Assembly: GCF_016756775.1 (NCBI RefSeq)
Contig: NZ_JAERMU010000006.1
Location: 62,001 to 126,000 of the forward strand
DNA length: 64,000 nucleotides
Source: Dryocola clanedunensis subsp. sulfonylureivorans
GTDB taxonomy: Bacteria; Pseudomonadota; Gammaproteobacteria; Enterobacterales; Enterobacteriaceae
Direction of reading: 5' to 3'
The translations under genes were made by a program, and so were the position numbers. The notes beneath the pieces were generated by a model. It saw only the letters and a list, made by a program, of their open reading frames with translations. It did not search any database and was not told the origin of the DNA. This document shows positions 37,634 through 48,518 of this stretch, piece after piece (position 1 is the first letter of the stretch; each line of letters starts with the position of its first letter).

Positions 37634-38731
37634 GTGGGTAACTATTTATTCAGGCGTTTGCTGCTGATAATCCCAACCCTGTGGGCGATTATCACCATCA
37701 ACTTTTTTATCGTGCAAATTGCACCCGGCGGCCCGGTAGACCAGGCCATCGCCGCGATTCAGTTTGGTCATGGTTCCGGTATACCCGGCGTCAGCGCTGA
37801 TACCATGGGCAGCGGCCACGCCAGAGTGGGTGTGGATAACGCCACCGATAATCAGTATCGCGGCGCGCGCGGGCTGGATCCGGAAGTCATCGCTGAAATC
37901 ACCCATCGCTACGGTTTCGATAAGCCGATTCACGAACGCTACTTCAAAATGCTCTGGGACTATGTGCGCTTTGATTTTGGCGACAGCCTGTTTCGCAGTG
38001 CTTCCGTGCTGAACCTCATCAAAGAAAGCCTGCCGGTCTCCATTTCGCTCGGCCTGTGGAGTACGCTGATTATTTATCTGGTATCGATTCCGCTGGGCAT
38101 CCGTAAAGCCATCAGCAACGGCAGCCACTTCGATGGCTGGAGCAGTACCTTAATCATCATCGGCTACGCAATTCCGGCCTTTTTGTTCGCAATTTTATTG
38201 ATTGTGCTGTTCGCAGGCGGCAGCTATCTGGACTGGTTCCCGCTGCGTGGCCTGGTCTCCACCAATTTTGACACCCTGCCCTGGTATGGGAAAATTACCG
38301 ATTACCTGTGGCACATTACGCTGCCGGTGCTGGCAACGGTAGTGGGCGGGTTTGCCACGCTCACGATGCTGACAAAAAACTCGTTTCTGGATGAGATCCG
38401 CAAACAGTATGTGGTGACGGCGCGAGCGAAAGGACTGGATGAAAAGAAAATTCTTTATCGCCATGTCTTTCGCAACGCCATGCTGCTGGTGATAGCGGGT
38501 TTCCCGGCTACGTTTATCAGCATGTTCTTTACCGGCTCGGTACTTATTGAAGTCATTTTCTCACTCAATGGCCTGGGCCTGCTGGGCTATGACTCCACCA
38601 TTTCACGCGATTATCCGGTCATGTTTGGCACGCTCTATATTTTTACGCTGATTGGCCTGCTGCTGAATATCCTCAGCGATATCACCTATACCTTTGTTGA
38701 CCCGCGTATCGATTTTGAGGGGCGAGGATGA
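37634..38731 (+). CDS. yejB: peptide ABC transporter permease YejB
   Basis: This 365-residue binding-protein-dependent permease has about six membrane helices and an extended periplasmic loop (about 35-100). The EAA-like loop with [20 protein letters not shown] contacts the ATPase. The GTG start at 37634, behind AAGGGG, aligns with the E. coli N-terminus. Its stop overlaps the yejE start by four bases. Confidence 0.95.
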   Translation: MGNYLFRRLLLIIPTLWAIITINFFIVQIAPGGPVDQAIAAIQFGHGSGIPGVSADTMGSGHARVGVDNATDNQYRGARGLDPEVIAEITHRYGFDKPIHERYFKMLWDYVRFDFGDSLFRSASVLNLIKESLPVSISLGLWSTLIIYLVSIPLGIRKAISNGSHFDGWSSTLIIIGYAIPAFLFAILLIVLFAGGSYLDWFPLRGLVSTNFDTLPWYGKITDYLWHITLPVLATVVGGFATLTMLTKNSFLDEIRKQYVVTARAKGLDEKKILYRHVFRNAMLLVIAGFPATFISMFFTGSVLIEVIFSLNGLGLLGYDSTISRDYPVMFGTLYIFTLIGLLLNILSDITYTFVDPRIDFEGRG

Positions 38732-39753
38732 GCCGTTTAAGCCCGATTAACCAGGCTCGCTGGGCGCGGTTTCGCCAGAACCGCCGGGGATACTGGTCGC
38801 TGTGGATCTTCGCTATTCTGTTTGCCCTGAGCCTCTGCTCCGAGCTGGTGGCCAACGACCGGCCGCTGGTGGTGCACTATCAGGATAGTTTCTTTTTCCC
38901 GGCGCTGGTTAACTACAGCGAAAGCGACTTTGGCGGTCCGCTGGCGACCGCGGCGGATTACCAGGATCCGTGGCTTGCCGAACATCTGAGCCGGGATGGC
39001 TGGACGCTTTGGGCTCCGATTCGCTTTGGCGCGAACGCCATTAACTATGCCACTCCCGTTCCCTTCCCCTCCCCACCGAGCGCTCAAAACTGGCTGGGTA
39101 CCGATGCAAACGGTGGCGACGTGCTGGCACGGCTGCTGTACGGGACGCGCATCTCCATTTTGTTTGGCCTGATGCTGACGATCTTTTCAAGCGTGATTGG
39201 CGTGCTGGCCGGGGCGGCGCAGGGTTATTACGGCGGACGGGTCGATTTATGGGGACAACGCTTTATCGAAGTGTGGTCAGGCATGCCAACCCTGTTCCTC
39301 ATCATCCTGCTATCAAGCGTGATACAGCCCAGTTTCTGGTGGCTGCTGGGCATTACCGTGCTGTTCGGCTGGATGAGCCTGGTTGGCGTGGTGCGGGCCG
39401 AATTCCTGCGTACCCGTAATTTTGACTATATTCGCGCGGCACAGGCGATGGGCGTGGGTGATTGGGCGATCATGACTCGCCACATGCTACCCAACGCTAT
39501 GGTCGCCACGCTGACATTTTTACCGTTTATCCTCTGCGGCTCGATAACCACGCTGACATCGCTGGATTTCCTGGGCTTTGGCCTGCCGCTCGGCTCGCCA
39601 TCTCTCGGCGAGCTGCTGTTGCAGGGAAAAAATAATCTCCAGGCACCGTGGCTGGGCGTTACCGCCTTTGTGTATCTGTCTATCCTGTTAACGTTATTGA
39701 TTTTTATTGGCGAAGCGGTGCGTGACGCCTTTGACCCGAGTAAGGCGCGCTGA
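38728..39753 (+). CDS. yejE: peptide ABC transporter permease YejE
   Basis: This 341-residue permease partners YejB. It has an N-terminal helix, a periplasmic segment of about 100 residues and five further helices, with the EAA loop [23 protein letters not shown]. It overlaps yejB (ATGA) and is followed by yejF after one base, so the operon is tightly coupled. Confidence 0.95.
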   Translation: MSRLSPINQARWARFRQNRRGYWSLWIFAILFALSLCSELVANDRPLVVHYQDSFFFPALVNYSESDFGGPLATAADYQDPWLAEHLSRDGWTLWAPIRFGANAINYATPVPFPSPPSAQNWLGTDANGGDVLARLLYGTRISILFGLMLTIFSSVIGVLAGAAQGYYGGRVDLWGQRFIEVWSGMPTLFLIILLSSVIQPSFWWLLGITVLFGWMSLVGVVRAEFLRTRNFDYIRAAQAMGVGDWAIMTRHMLPNAMVATLTFLPFILCGSITTLTSLDFLGFGLPLGSPSLGELLLQGKNNLQAPWLGVTAFVYLSILLTLLIFIGEAVRDAFDPSKAR

Positions 39754-39754
39754 C

Positions 39755-41344
39755 ATGACTCCCCCTCTGCTTTCCATCAATAACCTCTCCATCGCCTTCA
39801 GCCAGGGGACGGAAACCCGTCTGGTGGTTGACGATCTTTCACTGCAAATAGAGGCCGGAGAGACGCTGGCGTTGGTGGGTGAATCCGGTTCGGGCAAAAG
39901 CGTAACGGCGCTTTCCGTGCTGCGCCTGCTGCCCTCGCCGCCCGCCGTCTATCCCGGCGGGGAGATCTATTTTAAAGGACAGGAACTGTTAAAGGCGCCG
40001 GAACGCACGCTGCGGGGAATTCGCGGAAATAAAATCGCGATGATTTTCCAGGAGCCGATGGTCTCGCTCAACCCGCTGCACAGCATCGAAAAACAGCTCT
40101 ACGAAGTGCTGTCGTTACACCGTGGCATGCGTCGCGAAGCCGCCAGGGCGGAAATGTTGACCTGTCTGGACCGGGTGGGGATCCGCAACGCTGCAAAACG
40201 TCTGGGCGATTTCCCCCACCAGCTCTCCGGCGGTGAGCGTCAGCGCGTGATGATAGCAATGGCGCTCCTTACTCGCCCTGAGCTGCTGATTGCCGACGAA
40301 CCAACAACCGCGCTCGACGTGACGGTTCAGGCGCAAATATTACAGCTGCTGAAAGAGTTAAAGCAGGAGCTGAATATGGGCCTGCTGTTTATCACCCACA
40401 ATTTGAGCATCGTCAGGCAGCTCGCAGATAACATCGCCGTCATGCGTAACGGCAAGTGCGTGGAGCAAAACAAAGCCGCTACGCTGCTTAAAACGCCGCA
40501 GCATGCTTATACGCAACAGCTGCTGGCCGCAGAACCCAGCGGCGAGCCGTGGCCTCTGGATGAAAGCCTGCCGCCGCTGCTAAAAGTTGAGTCGCTGGAG
40601 GTTGCCTTCCCCATCCGCCGCGGCCTGCTCAAGAAAACGATCGGCTATCATTATGGCATCAAAGGATTGAGCTTCTCGCTGCGTCCGGGAGAGTGCATAG
40701 GCCTTGTCGGTGAGTCCGGATCGGGGAAAAGTACTACCGGCATGGCGCTGCTACGGCTCATTCACTCCAGCGGTACTATCTGGTTTGACGGCCATCCTCT
40801 TCATGAACTGAATCGCAAAAAGCTCCTGCCGCTGCGCCACCGTATTCAGGTGGTGTTTCAGGATCCTAATTCAGCGCTGAATCCACGCCTGGACGTCCTG
40901 CAAATTATCGAGGAGGGGCTACGTGTTCACCACCCGGACCTCAGCCCTGCGGATCGTGAAAAGCGGGTCATTGCGGCTATGGCTGAAGTCGGTCTGGATC
41001 CCGATACGCGCCACCGCTACCCGGCAGAGTTTTCTGGTGGGCAACGCCAGCGGATTGCCATCGCGCGGGCGCTTATTCTTCAGCCCGAGATGATCATCCT
41101 CGATGAGCCAACCTCATCTTTAGACCGATCCGTTCAGGCGCAAATTCTGGCGCTGCTTAAGTCGTTACAGGAAAAGCACCGTCTGGCCTATATTTTCATC
41201 AGCCACGATCTGAAGGTAGTGAAGTCTCTGTGCCATCAGGTCATTGTACTAAGGCAAGGGGAAGTGGTTGAGCAGGGGCTATGTCAGGAGATCTTTGCAG
41301 CACCGCAGGCGGAATATACTCGCCAGCTTCTGGCGCTGGCCTGA
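39755..41344 (+). CDS. yejF: peptide ABC transporter ATPase YejF (two nucleotide-binding domains)
   Basis: This 529-residue protein contains two ABC ATPase domains in tandem, each with GESGSGKS Walker A, a signature motif (LSGGERQRV and FSGGQRQRI) and a Walker B Asp-Glu (IADEPTTALD and ILDEPTSSLD). It powers YejABE import of peptides and microcin C. The start MTPPLL was taken 1 base after the yejE stop, giving the same length as E. coli YejF. Confidence 0.96.
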   Translation: MTPPLLSINNLSIAFSQGTETRLVVDDLSLQIEAGETLALVGESGSGKSVTALSVLRLLPSPPAVYPGGEIYFKGQELLKAPERTLRGIRGNKIAMIFQEPMVSLNPLHSIEKQLYEVLSLHRGMRREAARAEMLTCLDRVGIRNAAKRLGDFPHQLSGGERQRVMIAMALLTRPELLIADEPTTALDVTVQAQILQLLKELKQELNMGLLFITHNLSIVRQLADNIAVMRNGKCVEQNKAATLLKTPQHAYTQQLLAAEPSGEPWPLDESLPPLLKVESLEVAFPIRRGLLKKTIGYHYGIKGLSFSLRPGECIGLVGESGSGKSTTGMALLRLIHSSGTIWFDGHPLHELNRKKLLPLRHRIQVVFQDPNSALNPRLDVLQIIEEGLRVHHPDLSPADREKRVIAAMAEVGLDPDTRHRYPAEFSGGQRQRIAIARALILQPEMIILDEPTSSLDRSVQAQILALLKSLQEKHRLAYIFISHDLKVVKSLCHQVIVLRQGEVVEQGLCQEIFAAPQAEYTRQLLALA

Positions 41345-41354
41345 AGCTGGCGAA

Positions 41355-41699
41355 TCAAAAAGGATTGGTGCTGGAGAAGGATTCGGCAATCGCTACGCCA
41401 AAATTTTTCAGTCGGCAGGTCGCCGCAGATTCATCCTGTCGGTTCACAAACAGGCAGGGCTCGCCCTCACATTCCACCACGGAGCTGACCACTTCGATAT
41501 CGCTTAACGCCTGGCTGAGCTTGTGCATGATTGGCCAGGCTTCTTCGCCGTCCTGGCTGAGCAGTTTCAGGCCGATAAGGCAGTTTTCAGCATTCTGACC
41601 GTGCTGCGGAATCGGTTCAACTCTTGAACCTGCAAAACCTGCCGACCAGCGGTAGCTCTGCGGTAAGCGATGAACGATGGAAAGCTGTAAGGTATTCAA
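41355..41699 (-). CDS. yejG: conserved protein YejG
   Basis: This 114-residue soluble protein of unknown function aligns with E. coli YejG (also 114 residues), including [26 protein letters not shown] and [14 protein letters not shown]. The start is a TTG at 41699 behind GGGGAC; an in-frame ATG far upstream (41864) would add 55 unrelated residues. E. coli YejG has been tied to aminoglycoside tolerance. The intergenic stretch 41700-42008 shows no gene and should hold its promoter. Confidence 0.88.
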   Translation of the reverse strand: MNTLQLSIVHRLPQSYRWSAGFAGSRVEPIPQHGQNAENCLIGLKLLSQDGEEAWPIMHKLSQALSDIEVVSSVVECEGEPCLFVNRQDESAATCRLKNFGVAIAESFSSTNPF

Positions 41700-42008
41700 A
41701 ATCGTGTCCCCAGAAAATTCATACAATGTAGAGCTCAAATAGTTTACATAAAGGTTAACACATTGTTGCCAAATTGCGCATCGGCGCCAGGCAAACCGCT
41801 GACATCCGATGGAGTAATTAATATAATTTTTCAGTCCGAACGCTATATTTGTGCGCCAGCGCACGCATTTCGGCGCTATATGTAACGCTTTCTGCGATCT
41901 AACTCAACCTTTTTAACTACAAAGCGATGACTTTTTGTTGCAGCACCGTTTACATTCAAGAAACAAATTGTAGGCCTGCGGCGGGAAATTTTGTTGATTT
42001 GGATTAAG

Positions 42009-42033
42009 AAAGGGGCATGCAATATGCCCCTTT
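42009..42033 (-). terminator. bcr terminator
   Basis: AAAGGGGCAT pairs with ATGCCCCTTT around a short loop, a few bases after the bcr stop. T's follow on both sides. Confidence 0.8.
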
Positions 42034-42037
42034 AGGA

Positions 42038-43234
42038 TTAAGCTAAAGTCTTACGTGGACGGCTTGCGTAGAGATAGAAGAGGATCGAACAGGTGGCACA
42101 AACGGCGATAGACCAGATCATCGGCCACGCGGTGCTGAAGGTTGCCACAGACAGCAGCGCGCCGGTGAACGCACCAATGCCAAAACGAAATGTCCCGGCC
42201 AGCGACGACGCCGTTCCCGCCATATGGGGAAACTCATCGAGAATGACCGCCATCGCATTTGACGACACCATCGACACACAGCCAACAAAAGCAGCCACCC
42301 CAAGCACCAGCGCCCAGAAACCGAAATCAAACTGGGTGCTGACAACCAGCCAGATAGCCATTGCGAACTGCACATAAAGCCCCGTGCGGAACATCGCGAG
42401 CGCGCCGACGCGGCGTACGAAGCGGCTGTTAATGATGGTCATCACAAACAGAAAGACGATGTTAATCGCGAAATAGTAGCCAAAGTGCTGCGGCGCTACG
42501 TGGTTAAGCTCTATGTAAACAAACGGTCCGGCGCTCAGGAACGAGAACATTCCCGCGAAGCTGAACCCGCTTGCCAGCATATAGCTCAGCACACGCTTGT
42601 GGCGGAACAGCGTGGCGAAGTTGCCGATAGTGGTGCGCAGGTGGAACTTCTGACGATGTTCAGCGGGCAGCGTTTCGTGGATGAGGAAGAAAATCATCGC
42701 CGAAGCCAGCAGCGCCGCGATAGCCAGGATCCAGAAAATAGCGTGCCAGCTGAACCACACCAGTACCGCACCGCCCACCATCGGCGCGACCAGCGGAGCA
42801 ATGGTCGTGATCAGCATGACGAACGACATCATGCGGGAGAACTCTTCTTTCGGATAGATATCGCGCATCAGCGCGTTGATCACCACGCTCGCCGCCGCTG
42901 CGGATAAACCGTGCAGGAAGCGCATGAAGATCAGATGATCAATGGTCTGGGAAAGCGCGCAGGCAATTGCCGCTGCGGCAAACACCAGCGTACCGCCCAG
43001 CACGACCGGCTTGCGCCCGATGCTGTCCGCCATCGGGCCGTAGAACAACTGACCGATAGCAAAGCCAAGTATGTAAGTACTTAGCGTCATTTGCGCGCTG
43101 CCCGCAGGCACGCCAAACTCAGAGGCGATAACCGGCAGCGCCGGCAGGTACATATCAATCGACAGCGGCATTAACATGGCCAGCAGGCCAAGAATCACCA
43201 CAATTCCGACAGACGAGTTCTGCTTGATACTCAA
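42038..43234 (-). CDS. bcr: bicyclomycin/multidrug efflux MFS transporter Bcr
   Basis: This 398-residue, 12-helix DHA1-type exporter carries bicyclomycin, sulfonamides and cysteine out of the cell in E. coli. Motif A ([16 protein letters not shown]) and the ANP-like segment [17 protein letters not shown] are present. The start codon is TTG at 43234, with GGGAG about 6 bases upstream, aligning with the E. coli N-terminus. It follows rsuA by 15 bases, so the two form an operon. Confidence 0.95.
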   Translation of the reverse strand: MSIKQNSSVGIVVILGLLAMLMPLSIDMYLPALPVIASEFGVPAGSAQMTLSTYILGFAIGQLFYGPMADSIGRKPVVLGGTLVFAAAAIACALSQTIDHLIFMRFLHGLSAAAASVVINALMRDIYPKEEFSRMMSFVMLITTIAPLVAPMVGGAVLVWFSWHAIFWILAIAALLASAMIFFLIHETLPAEHRQKFHLRTTIGNFATLFRHKRVLSYMLASGFSFAGMFSFLSAGPFVYIELNHVAPQHFGYYFAINIVFLFVMTIINSRFVRRVGALAMFRTGLYVQFAMAIWLVVSTQFDFGFWALVLGVAAFVGCVSMVSSNAMAVILDEFPHMAGTASSLAGTFRFGIGAFTGALLSVATFSTAWPMIWSIAVCATCSILFYLYASRPRKTLA

Positions 43235-43249
43235 CGGTAACTCCCGAAT

Positions 43250-43957
43250 TTAGCTTTTTGGCATGCCGACGCTGGCAATCTCTTCTTCTGTTAACGGGCG
43301 GTATTCACCCGGTTCCAGATCGTCGTCAAGACGGATCCCGCCGATACGCTCGCGGTGCAGACCAATCACTCGATTTCCTACCGCAGCAAACATACGCTTC
43401 ACCTGGTGGTAGCGTCCTTCGCTGATGGTCAGGCGCACTTCGGTCGGGGTAATCACTTCAAGGGTAGCGGGTTTTGTCAGGTCTTTTTCATTATGTAGCT
43501 GAACGCCCTGCGCAAATTGCTCAGCGGTATCATCGGCTACAGGAGATTCAAGCGTGACCAGATAGGTTTTCTCGCAGTGGTGACGCGGCGATGTGATGCG
43601 GTGCGACCACTGGCCGTCATCGGTCATCAGCACCAGGCCGGTGGTGTCGATATCCAGGCGTCCCGCAGCATGTAACTTATAGGCGACGGGTACATCCAGG
43701 AAATACAGCACGGTTGGATGATCCGGGTCTTCGGTTGAGCACACGTAACCCTGCGGTTTGTTAAGCATAAAATAGCGTGGGCCGTTTTGCTGGTTCAACG
43801 GGTTGCCGTCAAACTCAACCTGGTGTTCAGGGCGCAGTTTGAAAGAGGCGTCACGCACGATTTCACCGTCGATAGTGATACGTTGAGCGCGGATTTCACG
43901 GCCAGCAATGGCACGGCTAACGTCCAGTTGCTGAGAGATAAATTTGTCGAGTCGCAT
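43250..43957 (-). CDS. rsuA: 16S rRNA pseudouridine(516) synthase
   Basis: This 235-residue enzyme isomerises U516 of 16S rRNA. It has an N-terminal S4 RNA-binding domain (about 1-60) and the pseudouridine synthase domain with catalytic Asp102 in GRLDIDTTG. The length is close to the 231 residues of E. coli RsuA. It is first of an rsuA-bcr operon and divergent from radD. Confidence 0.96.
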   Translation of the reverse strand: MRLDKFISQQLDVSRAIAGREIRAQRITIDGEIVRDASFKLRPEHQVEFDGNPLNQQNGPRYFMLNKPQGYVCSTEDPDHPTVLYFLDVPVAYKLHAAGRLDIDTTGLVLMTDDGQWSHRITSPRHHCEKTYLVTLESPVADDTAEQFAQGVQLHNEKDLTKPATLEVITPTEVRLTISEGRYHQVKRMFAAVGNRVIGLHRERIGGIRLDDDLEPGEYRPLTEEEIASVGMPKS

Positions 43958-44157
43958 TAAGTCTTGCCTGTGTCATGGAGGTACCAGCATCATTCGCTGG
44001 CCGGGCCTTGCTGCCCGATTTTGAGGCCAAAATCGTTTGCCTGTTAATTAGTTTGCCAGTATAGCGGGATAGAAAACTCTCTCAAGCTAAAACCCCGTTT
44101 CGTGCCATAATCGCCGCTGAAGCATTCAATGAATCAATCAATGAAGCCAGATTTCTG

Positions 44158-45918
44158 ATGTCCTTTACTCTACGTCCGTACCAACAAGAAGCGGTGGATG
44201 CCACCCTCACCCATTTTCGCAAGCACCTTGAGCCTGCCGTTATCGTGCTCCCAACGGGGGCAGGCAAAAGTCTGGTCATTGCCGAACTGGCACGTATTGC
44301 CCGTGGCCGTGTGTTGGTACTTGCTCACGTTAAAGAGCTGGTTGCCCAGAACCATGCCAAGTATTGCGCGCTGGGGCTTGAGGCCGACATCTTTGCCGCC
44401 GGGCTCTCCCGAAAAGAGAGCCATGGCAAAGTGGTTTTTGGCAGCGTCCAGTCGGTGGCGCGCAATCTTGACCAGTTCCACGGTGAGTTTTCACTGCTGA
44501 TTGTGGATGAATGCCACCGCATCGGCGAGTCCGATGACAGCCAGTATCAGCAAATCCTTTCGCACCTGCGTACCGCCAATCCAAAGCTGCGCCTGCTCGG
44601 TCTGACCGCGACCCCTTATCGTCTGGGCAAGGGCTGGATTTATCACTTTCATTATCACGGCATGGTACGGGGCGATGAAAAAGCGCTGTTTCGCGACTGC
44701 ATTTATGAACTGCCGCTGCGCTACATGATCAAACATGGTTATCTGACGCCGCCCGAACGGCTCGACATGCCGGTTGTGCAGTACGACTTCAGCCGCCTGC
44801 AGGCCCAGTCCAACGGCTTATTCAGCGAAGCCGATCTTAACCGCGAGCTAAAACAGCAGAAGCGCATCACGCCCCTTATCATCAGCCAGATTGTTGAATT
44901 TGCTGCCGAACGCCGGGGAGTGATGATTTTTGCCGCCACCGTAGAGCATGCGAAAGAAATTACCGCCCTGCTGCCCGCAAGCGACGCCGCACTGATCACC
45001 GCGGACACGCCCGGCCCGGTTCGGGATACCTTAATAGAAGCGTTCAAACAACAGCAGTTCCGCTACTTGGTTAACGTGGCGGTGCTTACCACCGGCTTCG
45101 ACGCCCCCCATGTGGATTTGATTGCTATTCTGCGACCAACGGAATCAGTAAGTCTTTACCAACAGATCGTGGGGCGCGGGCTGCGCCTGTCGCCTGGCAA
45201 AACCGACTGCCTGATTCTGGACTATGCCGGTAACCCGCACGATCTCTTTACCCCGGAAGTTGGCAACGCGAAAGGGAAAAGTGACAACGTGCCGGTGCAG
45301 GTTTTTTGCCCCTCCTGCGGCTTTGCCAATACTTTCTGGGGCAAAACCACCGTCGACGGCACCCTCATTGAGCATTTTGGCCGCCGCTGTCAGGGCTGGT
45401 TTGAAGATGACGAAGGGCATCGCGAGCAGTGCGATTACCGCTTCCGCTTCAAAAATTGCCCGCAGTGCAATGCGGAAAACGATATTGCCGCCCGCCGCTG
45501 CCACACCTGTGACCATGTGCTTGTCGACCCGGACGACATGCTGAAGGCGGCGCTGAAGCTGAAAGATGCGCTGGTCCTGCGCTGTAGCGGTATGGCGCTG
45601 CAGCACGGCGGCGATGCGAAAGGCGACTGGCTGAAAATCACCTATTACGACGAGGACGGAGCGGATGTAAGCGAGCGCTTCCGTCTGCACACCCCGGCCC
45701 AGCGCATGGCCTTCGAGCAGCTGTTTATCCGCCCTCACAGCCGTGCGCCGGGCGTCCCCTTGCGCTGGATAACGGCGGCTGACGTTGTCACCCAGCAGGC
45801 GCTCCTGCGCCATCCTGATTTTGTCGTCGCCCGTAAAAACGGCAGCTTCTGGAACGTTCGGGAAAAGGTATTCGACTACGAAGGGCGCTACCGCCGGGCA
45901 AATGAATTGCGCGGTTAG
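44158..45918 (+). CDS. radD: SF2 DNA helicase-like repair protein RadD
   Basis: This 586-residue superfamily 2 ATPase acts with RecA in double-strand break repair. Motif I LPTGAGKS (31-38), DECH (117-120), TATPYR and motif [15 protein letters not shown] are intact. The C-terminal part carries four CxxC-like pairs (CPSCGF, CQGW/CDYRF, CPQC, CHTC), a zinc-binding domain. It matches E. coli RadD (YejH) in length. Confidence 0.96.
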   Translation: MSFTLRPYQQEAVDATLTHFRKHLEPAVIVLPTGAGKSLVIAELARIARGRVLVLAHVKELVAQNHAKYCALGLEADIFAAGLSRKESHGKVVFGSVQSVARNLDQFHGEFSLLIVDECHRIGESDDSQYQQILSHLRTANPKLRLLGLTATPYRLGKGWIYHFHYHGMVRGDEKALFRDCIYELPLRYMIKHGYLTPPERLDMPVVQYDFSRLQAQSNGLFSEADLNRELKQQKRITPLIISQIVEFAAERRGVMIFAATVEHAKEITALLPASDAALITADTPGPVRDTLIEAFKQQQFRYLVNVAVLTTGFDAPHVDLIAILRPTESVSLYQQIVGRGLRLSPGKTDCLILDYAGNPHDLFTPEVGNAKGKSDNVPVQVFCPSCGFANTFWGKTTVDGTLIEHFGRRCQGWFEDDEGHREQCDYRFRFKNCPQCNAENDIAARRCHTCDHVLVDPDDMLKAALKLKDALVLRCSGMALQHGGDAKGDWLKITYYDEDGADVSERFRLHTPAQRMAFEQLFIRPHSRAPGVPLRWITAADVVTQQALLRHPDFVVARKNGSFWNVREKVFDYEGRYRRANELRG

Positions 45919-45930
45919 TGGCGATACGCA

Positions 45931-45959
45931 TTGCCCATCCGGCCAGATATGGCTATAAT
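45931..45959 (+). promoter_or_regulatory. rplY sigma-70 promoter
   Basis: TTGCCC (45931-45936) and a perfect TATAAT (45954-45959) are 17 bases apart. The site lies 85 bases upstream of rplY, just after radD. Confidence 0.75.
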
Positions 45960-46043
45960 GCCGCCCGCTTTTGCATCCGCAAAGCAGATAACTTACCTGT
46001 TGCTGGGTCGCCTGTAGCAGGCTTATTTAGAGAGAAACATTTA

Positions 46044-46328
46044 ATGTTTACTATCAATGTTGAAGAACGCAAAGAGCAGGGCAAGGGTGCGAGCCGCCGC
46101 CTGCGTGCAGCAAACAAATTCCCAGCTATCATCTACGGTGGCAAAGAAGCTGCAATCTCTATCGAACTGGACCACGACTCCGTAATGAACCTGCAAACTA
46201 AACCAGGTTTCTACGAAGAAGTTCTGACTCTGGTTGTTGACGGTAAAGAAGTAAAAGTGAAGGTTCAGGCTGTTCAGCGTCACCCGTTCAAGCCAAAACT
46301 GTCTCACATCGACTTCGTTCGCGCTTAA
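46044..46328 (+). CDS. rplY: 50S ribosomal protein L25
   Basis: This 94-residue protein binds 5S rRNA in the large subunit. It is the short form of the L25/TL5 family, with the 5S-binding segment [19 protein letters not shown]. Length equals E. coli L25. The start follows GAGAGAAAC. It is monocistronic with a strong promoter and terminator. Confidence 0.98.
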   Translation: MFTINVEERKEQGKGASRRLRAANKFPAIIYGGKEAAISIELDHDSVMNLQTKPGFYEEVLTLVVDGKEVKVKVQAVQRHPFKPKLSHIDFVRA

Positions 46329-46344
46329 TCGCGAATCAGGCTCG

Positions 46345-46372
46345 AAAAAAAACCCGCTTCGGCGGGTTTTTT
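46345..46372. terminator. bidirectional terminator, rplY and toxin-antitoxin operon
   Basis: AACCCGC and GCGGGTT around a TTCG tetraloop form the stem. A's precede and T's follow, so it can end rplY (+) and the minus-strand antitoxin gene that stops at 46376. Confidence 0.9.
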
Positions 46373-46375
46373 GCT

Positions 46376-46666
46376 TTAAGCCGCTGCGGTTTCGCAGATT
46401 TCAATACTGCTAATATGCATCCCAACGGCAGCCATGATGGTAATAAGCCTGTCGACACTGAACAGCTGTATTTTTCCACGCATCAGTTCAGATACGCGAG
46501 GCTGGCTAAGCCCCAGCACTTCTGCGGCCTCCGCCTGGCTAAGTTCTTTACGCTCAATCCAGTTCTGTAAGGCCTGCATGAGCTGCGCACGCACCTTCAT
46601 GTTTTCTGCTTGCTCGGGGGTGTCGCTGATGGCATCCCAGACGCTGTCGAAGGTCTGAATTTTCAT
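46376..46666 (-). CDS. XRE-family antitoxin
   Basis: This 96-residue protein has a helix-turn-helix (about 40-75, with LSQAEAAEVLGLSQPRVSEL) of the XRE type found in HigA- and MqsA-like antitoxins. It is encoded after the toxin gene, with its ATG overlapping the toxin stop by four bases; this toxin-first order is typical of higBA-type pairs. It is likely to repress its own promoter through the palindrome at 47009 and to neutralise the toxin by direct binding. E. coli K-12 has no gene pair at this site. Confidence 0.85.
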   Translation of the reverse strand: MKIQTFDSVWDAISDTPEQAENMKVRAQLMQALQNWIERKELSQAEAAEVLGLSQPRVSELMRGKIQLFSVDRLITIMAAVGMHISSIEICETAAA

Positions 46667-46995
46667 TTATTTCTCTCCACAAGCAGCGCACGAAATCGCT
46701 GCGCCGCCAGCTCAACATCTTTGCCACGTGTGGTTTGAGTTTTCTTCTGAAAACAGTGAAGCACGTACACCGCTTCTTCAAACTTCGCGACATACATTAC
46801 GCGATAAATCCCCTGCTCATCCCTGATGCGTATCTCCTTTACTCCTGGTCCTACAGCGGTAAAGGGCCGCCAGTCATCGGGATCAAAACCATGCTGTACT
46901 TTATCAAGCTGATACCCGGCCTCTTTTCTTGCATCCATTGGAAACTGCCGCAAATCTGCAAGGCTTGTATCAATGAAACTGACTGGCTTAGGCAT
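46663..46995 (-). CDS. RelE/HigB-like (Gp49 family) toxin
   Basis: This 110-residue protein belongs to the phage Gp49-like/HigB group, with the segment WRPFTAVGPGVKEIRIRDEQ, then GIYRVMYVAKF and VLHCFQKKTQTT. Related toxins cleave mRNA on the ribosome. The ATG at 46995 was chosen for GGAG upstream; a GTG two codons earlier (47001) is also in frame. It is first in the operon. Confidence 0.85.
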   Translation of the reverse strand: MPKPVSFIDTSLADLRQFPMDARKEAGYQLDKVQHGFDPDDWRPFTAVGPGVKEIRIRDEQGIYRVMYVAKFEEAVYVLHCFQKKTQTTRGKDVELAAQRFRALLVERNK

Positions 46996-47008
46996 TATCA
47001 CTCCATGA

Positions 47009-47026
47009 TATACGAAATTTCGTATA
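47009..47026. promoter_or_regulatory. toxin-antitoxin operator palindrome
   Basis: TATACGAAATTTCGTATA is a perfect 18-base palindrome 14 bases upstream of the toxin start, the expected place for autoregulation by the antitoxin. Confidence 0.75.
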
Positions 47027-47062
47027 AATGATAATAGCGATCTGATATTTAGCCTGCCAGAT

Positions 47063-47088
47063 AAAAAAGCCCGCTACGGGTAGCGGGC
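47063..47088 (-). terminator. yejK terminator
   Basis: The minus strand reads GCCCGCTA, a CCCG loop and TAGCGGGC followed by TTTTTTAT, 40 bases after the yejK stop. Confidence 0.9.
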
Positions 47089-47127
47089 CTCAGGATATGC
47101 GGGAATGATTCCAGAATTCGAACGCTG

Positions 47128-48135
47128 TTACTTGCCTGAGCTGCGGCGCTGGAGCTGATCGCGCAGGTTTGGCGGGGTGCCTTTGATGGTCAGGGTGTCG
47201 GTGGCCGGATCCCAGAAAATACGTTCACCGAGCAGCATGGCATCGAAGTTAATCGTTAAACCACCGCCGCTACCCGCGTATTTTGTCAGCTGGCGCAGGG
47301 TGCTGCGATCCCCAGGGAAACTCTCTTCCAGCTCATAGCCTTTTTCAGCGGTGAACTGCTGGAAGTTTTTGTCATCGACAGCCCACGGCAATTCATCTGC
47401 CAGAGAAGAAAGTTCGATCTCCTCCCCTGCCTGTAGCTGCTCGTTACAGTAGGCATAAACCTGCTGACGAGCCGTCTGACGTTCATTCTTATCTAGCTGT
47501 GCTTCGTTGGTGAAGTCATCCAGCGCCTGTAACAGACCTTTGTTTTGCGCTTTGGCATTCAGACCTTCGCTGGCACCGAGGAAATCCATAAAGAAATCGG
47601 ATACCTTGCGGCCAACGCGACCTCGCAGGAAGGTCAGATAACGCGTGGACTCCGGATTGGTTTCCCATTCGGTCAGATCGACCCGCGCAACGATATCGGC
47701 ATGGTTAATATCCAGGTAATGCGTGGAGCTGATATCCAACTCTTCGTTGACGCGCATACTGCTCAGATTGTTGAGCACCGCCACCAGAAGGTATTCCACA
47801 GCCAGATAACGATAGTGACAAAACAGGACGATACCGCCATCCGCAAAGGGATATTTTGCCAGTTCGTCACGCAGACGGCCGGTTGCGGCACGGCTAAAGG
47901 CGAGAAAATCCTCGTCCCCTCTGCGCTGTGAGCGGAGTGCTTCCGCCAGCTCGCTCTCATCACTAAACAGGCCGTAAGCTTTATTTTTGGCGCTATACAC
48001 CCGGTGTAGCTCAGCCATCATCTCTTCTACGGCACCGTTTGTTGCCAGTAGGGAATCGCGCAGCACCACCTCAAGCGTCTCTTCACCGCGCTTGATAAGC
48101 TGATGCAGGGCAATCTGGTTGATATCCAGACTCAT
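47128..48135 (-). CDS. yejK: nucleoid-associated protein YejK (NdpA)
   Basis: This 335-residue cytoplasmic protein of the NA37 family binds the nucleoid; in E. coli it interacts with topoisomerases. It aligns over its full length with E. coli YejK, including [16 protein letters not shown] and [18 protein letters not shown]. The start has AAGGAG upstream. It is divergent from yejL. The toxin-antitoxin pair has been placed between its 3' end and rplY. Confidence 0.95.
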   Translation of the reverse strand: MSLDINQIALHQLIKRGEETLEVVLRDSLLATNGAVEEMMAELHRVYSAKNKAYGLFSDESELAEALRSQRRGDEDFLAFSRAATGRLRDELAKYPFADGGIVLFCHYRYLAVEYLLVAVLNNLSSMRVNEELDISSTHYLDINHADIVARVDLTEWETNPESTRYLTFLRGRVGRKVSDFFMDFLGASEGLNAKAQNKGLLQALDDFTNEAQLDKNERQTARQQVYAYCNEQLQAGEEIELSSLADELPWAVDDKNFQQFTAEKGYELEESFPGDRSTLRQLTKYAGSGGGLTINFDAMLLGERIFWDPATDTLTIKGTPPNLRDQLQRRSSGK

Positions 48136-48271
48136 GTTAAACTCTCCTTAAAGACCGGGCGGTATTCAACCACTGCCGGAAGCCATGTGCAACAGAAGAT
48201 AAAAATGCAGAAAAAATGGCGCTCCTACGGTAAGATAACGCCCTTTCCTGAACATAACCGATTCTGAATTT

Positions 48272-48499
48272 ATGCCACAAATATCCCGTTATAGTGATGA
48301 ACAAGTAGAAGAGCTGCTGGCCGAACTGGCTGGCGTACTGGAAAAACACCATGCGCCAACCGATCTTTCCCTGATGGTATTGGGAAATATGGTCACCAAT
48401 CTTATCAACACCAGCGTGGCTTCGGCCCAGCGCCGCACGCTGGCTCAGTCTTTCGCGCAGGCGCTACAGGCATCTGTGAGTGAAGACAAAGCTCATTAA
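48272..48499 (+). CDS. yejL: UPF0352 protein YejL
   Basis: This 75-residue all-helical protein (UPF0352) has no established function. It matches E. coli YejL from [13 protein letters not shown] to the C-terminus. It is 19 bases upstream of yejM and is probably co-transcribed with it. Confidence 0.93.
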   Translation: MPQISRYSDEQVEELLAELAGVLEKHHAPTDLSLMVLGNMVTNLINTSVASAQRRTLAQSFAQALQASVSEDKAH

Positions 48500-48518
48500 G
48501 GGATTGTAGCTACGAGTT

